Below, in pieces: positions 35,578 through 49,356 of a stretch of DNA of 64,000 bases (its first letter is position 1; each line of letters begins with the position of its first letter). The position numbers and the translations under genes are program-made. Source of the stretch: Vespula vulgaris (taxonomy: Eukaryota; Arthropoda; Insecta; Hymenoptera; Vespidae); NCBI RefSeq assembly GCF_905475345.1, contig NC_066608.1, positions 124,001 to 188,000 of the forward strand. The letters run 5' to 3'. The notes beneath the pieces were generated by a model. It ran no database searches and was not told where the DNA came from. It saw only the letters and a list, made by a program, of their open reading frames with translations.

Positions 35578-35610
<33 letters not shown>

Positions 35611-35645
35611 CATATATATATATATGTGTATATATATATATATAT
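35578..35645. repeat. (TA)n dinucleotide repeat with CA/GT variants
   Basis: Alternating TA interrupted by short CATACA and TGTG steps, in the AT-rich block. Confidence 0.85.
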
Positions 35646-36880
35646 TTAAGATATTAGGTCATTGATATCGCAAGTGGAAGCCAATCAACGAGCTGCGTGT
35701 GGCTTTATTTATTTCTCGCGAGTGTTCCACGACCGATCGATCAAATCTATCGGAAATTTTGCCGAGGATAAACGATCAAAAACCAAAAACATTTCGATCG
35801 TCGGAACATGAAAAAATCGCTGTTCCCGTTTATATAGATACGTACGTAAATATTTCCTTTCCTTTTTTATCGCACGAAAAGAATTCGTACCAACCAGACG
35901 ATCTCCTATTCGAGCAGAAACTTTACTTCGTCGTATAGAGGCGACCTTCGAAAAGGCGATCGTTCAAGACGTAAGAAAGAAAATAATAACTCTTGTTGTG
36001 TACGCAGCGATAAATCAAAGCCATCCAGTCGCGAATCGACCGAGTAGACGAGGACAACTCGACGCGTACACGCGCGTGCGACATCGGAGCCGAACGACTA
36101 TCGATTTATTTATATACTCGTATTATACATAAGTATAACATATATAAATATAAATATAGATATACATATATATATAAATATATATATATAAAAATATATA
36201 TAAATATAAATATAAAAAATATATTCGTCCTTTCGAGAGGAGCACACTGCCGCCACGAGAAGATGATAAAGAGAAGATAAGACGAAGCAAAAGTAAGAAA
36301 AAACGATAGAACAAATTTAATGATCGATCGATTGTATAGTTTCACGTAAATTCGTATACACGTATATGCGGTTTTCTTTCCGTATAGGAATGTATACGAG
36401 ATTATCGTGTTTATAACGTATCTCGATGAATGCCATACACAAGTACCTCATGATACAAAATACATGTACAAATGTTCATACGTTTTCAGGATATTAGCTA
36501 ATTAATAAATAACAATATCCAGATCACACAGAGCGGTCTCTAACCATTGGATATCACCCTACTCCTACCGCCGCTCCTCCTTCGTATCTATCGCGGCAAG
36601 ACCTTACATGTATTTACGTCAGAGGGATAATTACGACCGGACGTAATAGTAAGAGAAGAAAAAAGAGGAGACAACGTCAGAATCTGCGATACGCACGTAT
36701 GCGAATAATACCGTCGATTCATTTAAGTACGCTTTATAATACCATCTACTTTATTTTTATCGCCGTGAGATAAGGAACTTGAAAGTTTTGCGTTGATTTT
36801 CTTCAAATAAGAGAGAAATGAAGTATATTAAATTACAATTAACGAGATATATATAGATATCTATATCGGACAATGTAACA

Positions 36881-37407
36881 CAACATGCTCGATCTTTTTT
36901 GCCGATCGCGAGCCTACGTTGATCTTATTTTACAACGTCCTTCCGCAATCGATGCTCCAAGTTTCTTCTCCACCTTTTCCCTTTCCCTGAAAAAGAAGAC
37001 GCGAAGCTTGTCCCTGCTCATTGCCGCTTATTTATCTTTCAAAAGTCGCGACTGGCTTAACGCTACGAAGATTACCAGCGCTCTCGCGCATCCTGTGATA
37101 AATAGCAAGATTACGAGACTACGTGTCGGCCAATGAACGATGCGTCGGCCCGTGGACCATATGTTCCTCTTCCAAGGCTGTGAGACCCTTTTGCTCCAAG
37201 ACTTGCTTCGACGTCCGTCTCTCTCTCTCTCTCTCTTTCCTCCTCCTTCTCCCCTCTTCTCTCTCCCTTCCTCCCTCTCTCTCTCTCTCTTTTCCTTCTG
37301 AAACGTCGAGCTCCAGTTGTTCCGATGGACATTGCCCGGCTCGAAACTACGAATCGAACGACTTTCGCAATGTCTCCTCTACACCGAAAGCCTTGTATTC
37401 GATTATA

Positions 37408-37457
<50 letters not shown>

Positions 37458-38308
37458 AGATAGAAAAAAAGAGAGAGAGAGAGCAACTCCCAATTGAGAC
37501 TTAAACGGGTCACAGAGGACGGAACGTTTCTATTTAATTCTCCGTCCTCTTTCTATGCTAATCTAATCTTTTCTAGTTTTATTTTCTCGATTCTCTATGA
37601 AAATTTACCAGTAGTATGTTTTTATATTTCTTGTCTTTTTCTTTTATAGTTTCTTTCTTCTTTCTTTCGTTGCGATATTCAATCGAATAGAATAATTTCT
37701 TTTGGGACTTTTGATCGGTTACGTAGCTATTCGAAGAAACGGTTGTTTATCAACGACGATCTCGTGACATTGTAATACGAATAATTTCGGTCGTCGAACA
37801 TCTACACGAGGCTGTTGTGTTTAAAATAATACACACACACACACGTACACACATACTCGAGTTTGCCTTTGACCGAAAAGCAAAGCTGACTTCATTTCAC
37901 GAGCGAAGGTTGATTCAAGCGCACGAAGAGAACCACGTCGTCATTAAAATTACATTGTGTTCTCGTAAGTCGTTACAACTTCCTTGATCTATTTCGATCG
38001 AGATAATAAGCGATAACGATCGAGTTATTACTTCTCTATTATATTATTATAGGATTATCGAAAATTTTAGTTGCAGAATTATAGTTATATTCGAGCGGAC
38101 GAATACTCGAAAGTAATCAATTTCGGTGTAACTTTGGAAATTGTTCTTACCGTGTATTTAAATCGTTCCGTTCGCCCGTACCCGTCGGTCTAAATCCCGA
38201 CTTCTCGCGATTCACGTATAGGGCTCGATTTTAGTCGACGATGCGTATCCAAAGATTTTTCCCACAGCGAAGACAGCTGTCGTAATAAGTTGCATCCTCA
38301 CGTTCCTT

Positions 38309-38345
<37 letters not shown>

Positions 38346-41300
38346 ATCTACGCATAGATGCCGACTTTTTCGGAAGAGGATATATACCCCTACATGACAA
38401 TGCAACTTGGTACTTCCCTTAGAGCCTCGCAGTGTCCGGGGACGAGCGGGAAGAAAGAAAGTCAGGAAGAAATTTGAGAAACGAGTTTGGAGAGCATAAA
38501 TCGTCCCGATAAGGCAGATAAATCCCAGTTCGATCGGAATTCGCGATGCGGCTGTTCGACGTTGCCGCCTCTGACCCCACCATCTTTTACCGTTTCGAAA
38601 TACGAACATCCAAGAATACGAATGAGTGAAGAGACGATCGTTCGAAGCACTCGAAAAATCGTCCAAAGTCTCTTTAACCGCATGGACGAACGAACGAATT
38701 TATTCGAGCCAGATTTTTCTCCCTTCTTAACGATCCAACGGGATATATTTTGTCCTGATACTTCTCTTAGGGTCACCTGACAAATATTTAGCTTTATCGT
38801 GGCATCATAAGTTATAGGAGACCGACAAGAGTCTTGCGTGAGGTAGGTCGGCTCTCCGTTATATCACAACGGAGGAGAGATCAAATTAAGAAATCGCTGC
38901 GTTTCCCCAATTTTTTTTCGAATCGAATCAAAATCGGTTGCTGCTTCGATAAAATAAAAGAAAAATTGTGGATGTAAGAAACAAGGACGAATTTACAAGT
39001 ATATCAGATGGATCGACAACGCTGTAACGGAACGAGAGTAAAGTTGGAGCAGGTATAAAAAAAAAAGAAAAAAAAAACAATATAAATAAACTACTTCGAA
39101 CAAAACGTCTCAATATGTTCTCGCATATGGGCTGGACACGGTAGATTATAAGGAAATCGGTGTTCGTGATTCGTCAGTTAACTTTCGGCGTGCTCGAGTC
39201 CCACGAGCGTGCATATGTCGATGTTCCGCGTTTTCCTTATGTCCGTCCATATGGGAAGTTTTTCGACGACGTCTTTACGCCGTTACGTAACTCGTATATC
39301 GTCGCTAATAAAGGAGCAGGGATCGATTGTTCTCGTCGCACGTGTATCTCCTCGTTCAAGAGTGAAAGCATCGGAGAAAGTCGACGAATAAGAGCGCAGA
39401 AGAGCTTCGCGATACACGACGAAAGATTGTATTTGTTTCTTTCGTCGTGCACGATTTGGAATTTTTTCTTGGAATTTTTTTTAAGCTTTTCTCGAGAAGA
39501 TAACGAGTATACATAAATGTACGTGCGTAATGGAGATGCGCGACTCGATGACGTAATCAAGGTGGTCAACGTCCCAAAAGATGACGTACGTCGAAAGAAT
39601 TTTATTTTTAAGAATCTTTGAGGCCGATCGTATATGTTTGTTTTTGAGCGTACCCATGACTCGAATCGAATTGTCTTTATTTATTTATCAACATGGAAGG
39701 TTTCTAATTGATCGACGAAGACGCAAAGGATAAATCGATGAAACGACGCGATGACTCACGTACGACAGCTAGTGAGACAACTAGAGGTGACTAGAGAAGC
39801 GAGACGTGGCTCGACTCGAAGCGGTAGCATCTGCCACTATCGGTTTGGAGTTTGCGCTTCCCAGGCTCCCGAGATGCACCTGGTCCTCCGTCTGGTTGCC
39901 GGTGCATTCGCTTCTCTCCTCTCTCTCTCTCTCTCTCTCTCCGATCGTCCGACGCGGATATGCTCTCGTAAACCTGAATACGGTGAAAGAGAGGGAACGA
40001 GAGTGAAACGAAGATAGATAGAGAAAGGAGGTAGCCTAAATCGGTTCGGTAGAGAGACACCCCGTCGTAGGTGAACTCGGTTCATCCTTTGGAACGTTTC
40101 TTTTTTTTTTAATCTTTATACGATCTTTTATATCCAACGTCGAGCTTCTCGATTCGTATGTATTTCGTTGGGTTCGTTTAAACGATCGAGTAGGAGTCCG
40201 CGACTATTCCTTCTTTTTCGGTCAGAGTTCGAAAGGCAAACTCGTTCGGGTGGTCGAGAAAATGAGAGAAGCCGCTGTTACATCGAGCGAGTAAATAGGT
40301 ACGCGGCTGCGTAACACGTGGCAACCGAAAAACGCGCGCTTTTGGCGCACATATACGTACGACTTCCACGAAATTGGTCTTTTAACGAGTTCTTTCTTCG
40401 AGAGAGATACGAAACCGATAAGGTTGGGGAAAAGTTTAGACCTGGGAAGAGATAAAGGTTATATACCGCGAAGCGAATTAATTACCCTTTCGTGCGAAAT
40501 CGTCGTCGTCGATAATAAAAGTTTGAACGATGACGATTCCGAGATGGGATCGTCGCGCGAAGTGGCCTGCCCCTCGAGTCGACCTTTCGATGCTCGTGCC
40601 GGGGCCGAGGACGTGGCATTAGTAAAAACGCGATATTGTCTGACTCAACAGGTTGCCGGCACCCTAGAGGCCACCGACCACCCCCTGACAGCTACGGTGC
40701 GCCACCCCATCGACCACCCCATCGACCACCCCATGCGCCGCCTCCAGTCGGCTCCGTATTAAATAAACCTGACGATGGGGTGATTTTTCTTTCTCTCTTT
40801 CTCTTTCTCGCTTGTCTCTATGGTGGAAGGGAATGGGAACTCGTCTAATCCGACTTATCGGTCGCTTAATCGATCGCGTTCTCGTTCGTTGCGACTTCGA
40901 ATTCTTTTTCGAACTCGGAGATACGTATGTGCCATTTCATGAACAATACGGAACATCGAATATTTATTTTATTTTCGATGAAAACATCCCCTTGTTCGAT
41001 TTCACGTGTTTGTGATTTTAACGTCGGATATTATTTTTAGAGGCCGTCCGAACGGCAAACGCGAGGTTTTTGTACGAGCGCTTATCGCTGCCGAGCACCT
41101 CCGCACACACGTTCACGACGTTCGGTTTCGAAAGCAACGCGCCATGTGTAATCCACGAGGAGAAGGACGAGAGTGAAAATCCCAATCAGCTGTTCGCCAG
41201 ATCCTCGAGCAAACAAGGGATTTCTTCGGACAATGGAAACGTGTGTCGTCGGTGAGCGAGAGCGAGTCGCGCTCTAACGTCGCGTGTAACTCGTCGTCTC

Positions 41301-42878
41301 GAGAAGGATGCTTGTAAGGTTCTCTAAAGGGAAAAAAAAAATCAGAGATCCCGCAGAAATTGAATGCGACACTTAACGTCGATACGTTTGGAAAAAGGTA
41401 TTCGGCAACGGCCGACGCATTTTCGACGAAAGCGTGTGAAAAACGAAGGAAAAGATCGACGAAATCGTACGTACCGGCAGCCAGCTCGGGAATTATCCGA
41501 GCTAACCCTTTCTCCGTGAATATAGGGAAAGCGAGAGTCTCGCGATGATCGTATACGCGGTTGCATCGAAATTTTATCCAACCCTTTTCGGGTTACGAGA
41601 AAATTACGTGCCGAAACGACCTATATCTCGTGTCCCGTTAATAAAAAACGATAAATCTCGGGCCTTCCGTGCGCGATCGAAATCCTTTTCACGGAGAAAG
41701 GACGGGTATACTTATCCGCGAAATTTACCTCCTTTTTATCGAAAATTTAGACGATCGTCACCGTGATTCCTGGGAACTTTGTCACGCGATTCCGAGTATC
41801 GCGAGGCGTAAACCGCGCGTGTTCTCAACCCTTCCTCCGTCCTCGCTCGACGAGAGAGGTACGATCGAGACCCTCGATACCACCGCTTCTTCCCAATAAT
41901 TCATACTTTTATCCGTAATAAGGAACTCTAAGAGGGCTCGTTTTACCTCGAAGCCGTGAAAATTTGCGAGAACGACAACGGTTTGCGTTCCCCTTCTTTT
42001 AAACTCTTCCCGTTCGACCCATCGAACGTTCGCGCTCCCTTCTTTTCTTTTCCCCTTTAAACTCCCCGCCTCTACCCCTTTGCTCTTCCTCGCGCGGATG
42101 CACGCACGGTGGATCATCAAGCTCTTGCCCCGTTTTCCCACGGAATCCTTTCTGCCTCTTTTCCCGAAAATACGTTCCTCGATATTCTTCCGTGAGCGTA
42201 CACATGTCTCCGCATTGGCTGGTGCCGGCTGCTTTTACTCGGTTAAGGGAAAAAAGAGAAAAAAGGAGAGAAGGGTGTGATCCATTTTTATGCGGACGAA
42301 TCTCGAGGTAGGTTCGCCTCTCCTTTGCCAGCAAACTCCAAACGAAGGAGTACACGTACTTTTGGAAAATTGTATATTTTGCGTAAATTGCGAGAATGCG
42401 AATTACTTGGTCGACTCGTAAGAAGCGACATGTAGCGTGATAATTCCTCGAGGAATAGAATCGTAAGGCCTGAAAGTTTCAGTGCCGGTTGAAAATTTGC
42501 GACGATAGAACGTTTCTAGGAGGAGGTTTTCGGAATGCCGATGAGAAGCAACGAACCGGAAGAGGGCTGTCTCTAGGGGCGACACAGGCGATAGAAGCGC
42601 AAGTGCACGCGGAGGAAAGAGAGAGAAAGAGAGACAGGTCTTCTCTAGATTCCCCCCGTGCTTTTCTCATTCATTCACGCACTTCACGCTCCTTCCTCTC
42701 TTTCGTCGGCGATATCTATAGGCAGGATATCCTTCGGTACTATTCTTGAATCGACGACCTACATAAGCTCCACGAAGGGCTGTATCGGTCTTCCTTTGCT
42801 CGTTCACCTTCCTCCTTAGCAGTTCACCCACGGAGGATCATGGGAATGCGGATGATTGCCCTGGAAGCGTTTTTTCTC

Positions 42879-42914
<36 letters not shown>

Positions 42915-43401
42915 CGCAATTTCTTTTGATCCTTGGAAGACGTCTATCGCGATCGTAATAACGGTGCCGTTTCCTTCTAGAATCGATCCATCTCTTAGGA
43001 AAGTTGGAACGAATTGACGAAAGCGCGAGAACGATCGGAAACTTGATTCTCTGCGCTTGATCGGAAGGATTTTGAGTTTGCCGGAGTACGTAATATCGTA
43101 AGCGATGCGTTCGGGAGAGAAAGACGTTGTCTCGGAGAAGACGTGGCCAAAGTTTATCGTGGCAAGCCGACGTCGAAGGACGACGTTGAAAGGCAGAATA
43201 GCCCTTTGGTACACGCCCTCGCCAAAGGTTCTGCCTCCCGAGGGCTGAGGTTCGAGTTAAAGAACTCGATGTGTTTCGGATGCACGTATACACGCGCACG
43301 AGCTGACGTAAACTCTCCTGCAGGCACGATATGTGTGACGTGCGAAGCAAACCTTTTTGTCACTGTATCGCGGTTCTGGTCGCGTGCCGGACCGGAATCT
43401 A

Positions 43402-43432
<31 letters not shown>

Positions 43433-43900
43433 TTCCTTTTCTCCCTTTCGCTCCGGCCACGGCAGGTCCAACCTGCGTGCAGGAGGGTCAATCATGGATT
43501 AACCTGGTTACCCCCAGGATGATACAGGAAATGACCAGTGACCGAACGATCGAGAGCGGCAGGTGCCTTCCGGTTTTCCATGAAAGCCGGCCTTCTCTTG
43601 ACCCACCGAACCGGATCGCTTCTCCCTCTCTGATCGGACCTTTTTTTAACAGGATTTCATGGCGACGATGATTCGGTTCGTCGGAGGATCTTTCGAAGGG
43701 ACGAGTCCGAACTGGAACGAGTCTACGCGTACGCCTCGAGCCGACGCTTTATCGAGATGCGGTGCGTAAAGTGGAAAATCAATCGAATCGATTGCTAATA
43801 ATAATCTCGTTTTAGATTTAGGACAAAAACGGGGTTATCGAAGATGTATTTTTGTGCGTCGCTCCTCCTCCTTCTCGTTGATGTATTTTTACGGACACGC
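36881..43900. other. Non-coding, CpG-rich with microsatellites; no gene recognised
   Basis: Holds CT-rich sequence at 37211-37289, (GA)n at 37411-37451, (CT)n at 38312-38342, 39918-39940, 42882-42911 and 43402-43424, and a short CCACCCCATCGA tandem repeat near 40692-40735. A convincing orphan acceptor lies at 43323. No family is recognised in any ORF. Confidence 0.6.
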
Positions 43901-44821
43901 GCACGCAACGCGCGGAGAAGAAAAAATATTTCGCGCGAAACGGATCGCATTCCCCAATAGCGTTTATTATTGTCGAAATTACAGAGTGGAAACGTAGGCG
44001 AGAGTCTCGCGTTAAGAGGGAGCAAAAAAATTTCAACCGGTGATCGATCGTTAATATATTTGTTTCGAGAAAGGTCGTCGAGACGAGAATAGTACGTGAC
44101 GTTGCTCGGCTGCGTGTAAGATACGTAATAATTGTTATATAAGATACAAACTCCGTAAGAACCGAAGCATTCGTAGCGCTTATCTCGTCTTTATAAAATC
44201 GATTTCGAACTCTCCGAAACACTCGACGTTTGATATTGGAATTTTCGTTGAGATTTCAAACGAACGTCGTGGACGAACGTCGAAGAAAAAATAAAGAGGA
44301 GTCCGTCGGCGACGAAAGATTACGCGTAATTGCTCGAGCTCGTCCTTCGTTTCGAGAGGAAACGAACGAAAAAGAAAACACGTCCGAAGGATATTCTGCT
44401 TCATTGGTTCGCAACTTTCGAGACGATTATACGCAGTCTCGGCCGATTCTTGTTTCTAAGTTGTTTCGTCCAGGCAAACAGCCGTGCGTCGTTAATATTT
44501 CTTTTCTATTTTCCATATTTATCGGCTCACCGTCATCGACGTCCTTGCTTTCGACGTCGTTAAAGATTCTCGCGTATACCGAACTTAATGAATTATCGTA
44601 GTCGATATTATTTTCCCAAATTTTTTTTTTAACAACATTTTCTTTCGTCGTCTCGTCGTTCTTACTTTCGTCGTACTCTTTTTTTGTTTGTTTGTTTGTT
44701 CGACGTAAACGGAACGAGCTCGAACCTTACAAAGGTTTACGAGGAAATATCGACCGTATTGACCGTTTTTCTAAGAGGACGAGGGCAAAGCAATAGAAGC
44801 ATTGAAAAAGAAAACTTCGTC

Positions 44822-44857
<36 letters not shown>

Positions 44858-47800
44858 AAACGTATCGTCGTTCATTCTATAGCCTCACGTTTACGCGCGC
44901 AGTTTCGGCTCTGTCAGAAATTGGAAATCTTTCGGGAAAGTCGGTACGATAGAGGATTATAAACGAGCACGTGGAATACGATTTACATCTGCCCTGCCGC
45001 TTTACCCGTGGGAGCTGATACAAGTTCGTAACGCTGTTAATTACGATCGAGTGATTTATTAATTGTCACGAACGTTGCACGCTCGTCTAATAGCGTAGCC
45101 AAGCAGATATACAACGTATATAAGTAATACAAACGGTGAAAGCAGATCGAAGATAAAGCGATGCACGACGTACGTACCATCGACGACGTAGACGCAAATG
45201 CGATAATAACGATCTTAGGCGGTTAAACTCTCGTCGTTCCCGATCGTTGGCAGAGATATCAAACGACGTAACGATTATTTTTACGAGGCTTACCGAATCG
45301 TCGATTTTTTCCAAAAAAGAAGAAAAAGAAAAATGAAGAAAGAAAAAAGAAGAATCGACGGACCAACCGCACGCCTTGGGTCCGACAGGATAGGATGCGA
45401 AAGGAAATTCCGTATTCTCAGGTATCTCGAGCAATATATTTTCATCGAGAAAACGTGTTCTCGCGAGAGCGCACGAGCGCACACCTAGCGGCACGCCAGA
45501 AACGTTACGCTAACAAACGATAATTTCTGCCTTACGGTCGATGTATCGAATTATTGCGGATTTCGAGAGGTCCCCTCACGTCGTTTAGGCCAATCGTGAA
45601 TCAAATCGCATTAGCTTCGCAGATGCATATTCATGGGAAACGTATGGCGGATTACACAGGTTTCGTTGCACCCCGCCTATCGGAGGGGTGTTTTGCATCC
45701 CTTCGAAGGGGTTCCGAAGCATATTTATCGAAGTAAAACGACATCGTAAACGTGTACCAAATTGGTTCTCTCTCCTTCCCTCTTTTCTTCTTCCTCTCTC
45801 TCTCTCTCCCTCCCTCCCTCTCGCATCTCTTCCGTCTACTCGCGTTCCAACGGACGGAATTTGATCGATTTACGAGCCCCCGAGGCACTTCTCCAACCGG
45901 GACAATAAACTTTCTCATTTTTTGATAACAGACGTCGTTTCGACGCCCATATATAACCGGTCGAAAGTGAACGAGCGGCTATAGATAGTAGATATGGGTC
46001 CATTAAAAGTACCACGGAAAGTGAAAAGTAATTCGAGGTCGGTGTATCTCGCAACGAGGTCTTTTAATTTATAGAACCACCGTCGAAAAAGATCTATTAA
46101 CATAAAGACGGCGTTCGCGCTCGTAAACGCGTCGTTTCACCGAAAACGAAAGAGACTTGCCCGGCGAACGAACGAGAAATTCGTTTCTACGAATAAGATT
46201 TTAACGTAATAAGGAGCATAAAGTCACGTAGAACTGTGAGACCTTTATGAAAAAGACGAGTCGTCGCTTGGAATCCGCAAAACGCGGGACAAAACGCCTA
46301 CGTAACGTCTCGTCGAGACGTGCGTACGCTGCGGATTTGGAAGGAAGGAAGAAAGGCTCGGGACATGATTATCCGAAGTTCATCGGTTCTCTTCACGAAC
46401 TCGTAAGCTTTCTAAGTCAGGCATTAGAAACATCCAGGCGGAGTCATTCAGCTCGCACCGTTCCTTTTCTCTTTTCGTCTCGATCTGTCTCTTGCCCTCT
46501 TCGTTCCCATCGGCAACGTGACACGCACGCTTTCGTGCGTTTTGTCTGAGCGTGAATCCCCTCGAAGGATTATGAACCGCGAGAGCGTCGAGAAGGATCT
46601 TCTTTTCCTCCTCCTCCTCTTTCACTCGTCCTCTTTCCTCTCGTCCTCGTCCTCGTCGTCCTTCGCACCTATCCTCCCCGGGAACTTCGACTCCTTGCGC
46701 GAACGCTGTATCATCGATGGGGATTATCCCGCAATAGGGAGAGGGTTGAAAGAGGTGAAAGGACTCGGTAGCGTGATTTCGTACGAACCGTACGCGTGCA
46801 GATCCCTGCGACGAGTTTTCGCGCTCGTAAGAACGAGCGACGATTATTTTCAAAGACGTTCCTTCGAATTCTTGAAAATTTGGAAAAGTACTCGTTGATG
46901 GAAAGTTCCGAATTATTACCCAAAAGTATACTTATAGATTTTACGATAATATCTTGCGAAAGATTCGACGAAAGGGACGGATTAACGTAATCCTTTTCTT
47001 TCGGTTTCTTTAATTTTTCAACGCCATTTATTTCGCCTTTTCTCTCTTTGATCTTTTCAAAGTAATTTTGGCTTGTAACGTTTCCCAAGTAGCGAAAGGT
47101 CAAGAGAAAGTTTCATTTTGAAAGCATTCGGTTAAAGTAAACGATGCAGGCTCAAATTTTTGAAAGAGATTTGCAAGAAGCGTCCGAAAAGCAGGGACCT
47201 CCTGGGACTCTTAGAACAATAGCAAACGTCTTCGCAGCGAACGGCTGAAGTATTTACGACCCTAAGGAAGGTTCCGACGGTGTTTGCAGCGTTACAAGGT
47301 TATTGATGTTTCGTTCGTGTATTTTTGGATATACGAAATAACGACGATGATAATAACGAAAAAAAAAAAAAAAAAGAAAAAAAAACCAAAGAGAGAAGAA
47401 AACAAAATGAAACGAGAGAAGCGTAGAAACGTAGTCTCGTACGTACGAGGAAGCAGAGAGCATCCCCTGACGATGTTAATGAAGCCAGCCCTTAATGAAT
47501 CCATTCCAAAGCCGTGGAGATTCCGAGATAACGCTGATGGATACCCGCAACAGGGACTCTTTTAGAAACGAAGATTAGTCCTACTCGAGCAGAGGTTTTT
47601 CTATCCGACAATACCTTTTCCTTAGTGTTCGAGCAAAGAATTTTCGTCGAGTTCCTTTTTTTTGTTACGCGTTGACGGATTTACGACCGTCTTTCGTTGT
47701 GCCAGCCATCGAGTTTCTATGCTCGTCACTTGCATTTATCTTTTCTCCAACGATAAGCAAACACGAGGAATTCTTATCGCGGCTAATCGTTCGTCCTATC

Positions 47801-48726
47801 TCTTTCCCTTTTTCGACGAAGTAAGCGAATACAATTAAAGTTACGGTAAGACGATTTGTGCAAAAACGAAACGTCGGAAAAAATCTTTTCTCGAAGAAAA
47901 GAAAACTCGAAAGGAAGAAACGTTCGCGTACCGTCTTCGATAATTTCGAGGATCGTCGGATGAAACAATCGAAGACAAGAAGGAACGCCCGAGAGAGAAG
48001 TAACGCGAGACGGGAGAGAGAAAGAGAGAGACAGAGAGATGAAGAAAGAGAAAGAGAAGGGGAAGGAGAGAAAGAGAGAGGATTCGCCGACAACTACCGG
48101 CTCGAAAGCCACGGCTGCCTCTCGTCTCTCTGTTATTTGCCGAGCGATCATCGGACGAAGAAGCTTCTCCTTGCGGATGCAACTCGGCTACGAGATTGCT
48201 AGCCTTCCGCGCACCGCCGTAATTACCAAAAATCGAGCAAGACGAGCGAAAAGCCATCAGCGGCTTCGGCGCATTTCTGCAATTTTGGCGCGGTTCCATT
48301 GACGCAGAATTCGCGCGCGCGCGCCTACACACGTACACGAAGAAAAAGAAACGATCGACTCTCGAAGGCTAACTCCGTTCTTCGTAAAACTTCAAAAATA
48401 ATCGATTTCGACGAGAGAGATATACAACAGCGAGAAAAAATAGGAATACGCGCGCATAACTCTAATTTATTACGAGAAACAAAAAATGCGCTCTCTTCCG
48501 AGTTGTAAGTAGGTATAAAAAGAAAGAAGGGCCGAAGAAAAGAGGTTTATTATCGTCGGCCGGCGAGTCCGCTCGAATGAATAGAAATAGAAAGTAATCG
48601 AGATGCGTCTTAAGGATGGACCATGCTCGGAGAATTCAGCGAGTCTTAACGTTACGACAGGTGAGAAGAGAAGGCCTTGGCTTCTTCGCTAAACAATCGC
48701 GTTAAGGCGAGCGTTCTTGAACGGGC

Positions 48727-48782
<56 letters not shown>

Positions 48783-49308
48783 TCAATGCTCGACACGATA
48801 TTTATCTCGCGATTAAGAACGCGCGCTCAAGTTGGAAGGAATAAAAACAACAGGGGAGAAGCAAGCAGGGATAGAAATATATGCGTAGAAGCAAAGCGTT
48901 CCGCGCTTCCTTGCAACGGTAGGAAAAAGATGAATTGCGTTGAAAGTTTGACAGGTAGCGGGGAGAAAAAAGTGCGATGCGTCTAGCAGCGTAAATGCGC
49001 GAGAGAAAGAGAGAAAAAAGCATCGTCGTACAATATACGAAACGAAGGGAGAGCCTTGAAAAAGGTTTCGGCTTAGCCTTTCGAGCCCCCTCCTCCTCGC
49101 TCTGCTCGGCCGTTCCTTCGGCGAATTTCCTAACGTTTGCCACCCGCTGTTTCCTCTTCTTGCTCGTCGGACAATGCTTGTCCGACCATTGCTGACGACA
49201 ATCGTGCGGAAATCGTGACGGTTTTACTGCCAGTGAAAATCCATGCCGAATGTACAGACTGCATTCTCTGTCTCTCTTCCTTTCACCTTTTTCGTTTCGT
49301 CTCTATTC

Positions 49309-49356
<48 letters not shown>

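Larger units (their letters stand above)
29828..36880. other. AT-rich block; presumed zld 3' UTR and downstream flank
   Basis: Composition shifts sharply from CpG-rich to AT-rich after the GAC repeat and back again near 36880. It holds (TAA)n, (TAGTAA)n and (TA)n repeats, several AATAAA signals and no recognisable coding exon. The proximal part is probably zld 3' UTR; how far the transcript extends cannot be told from sequence. Confidence 0.5.
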
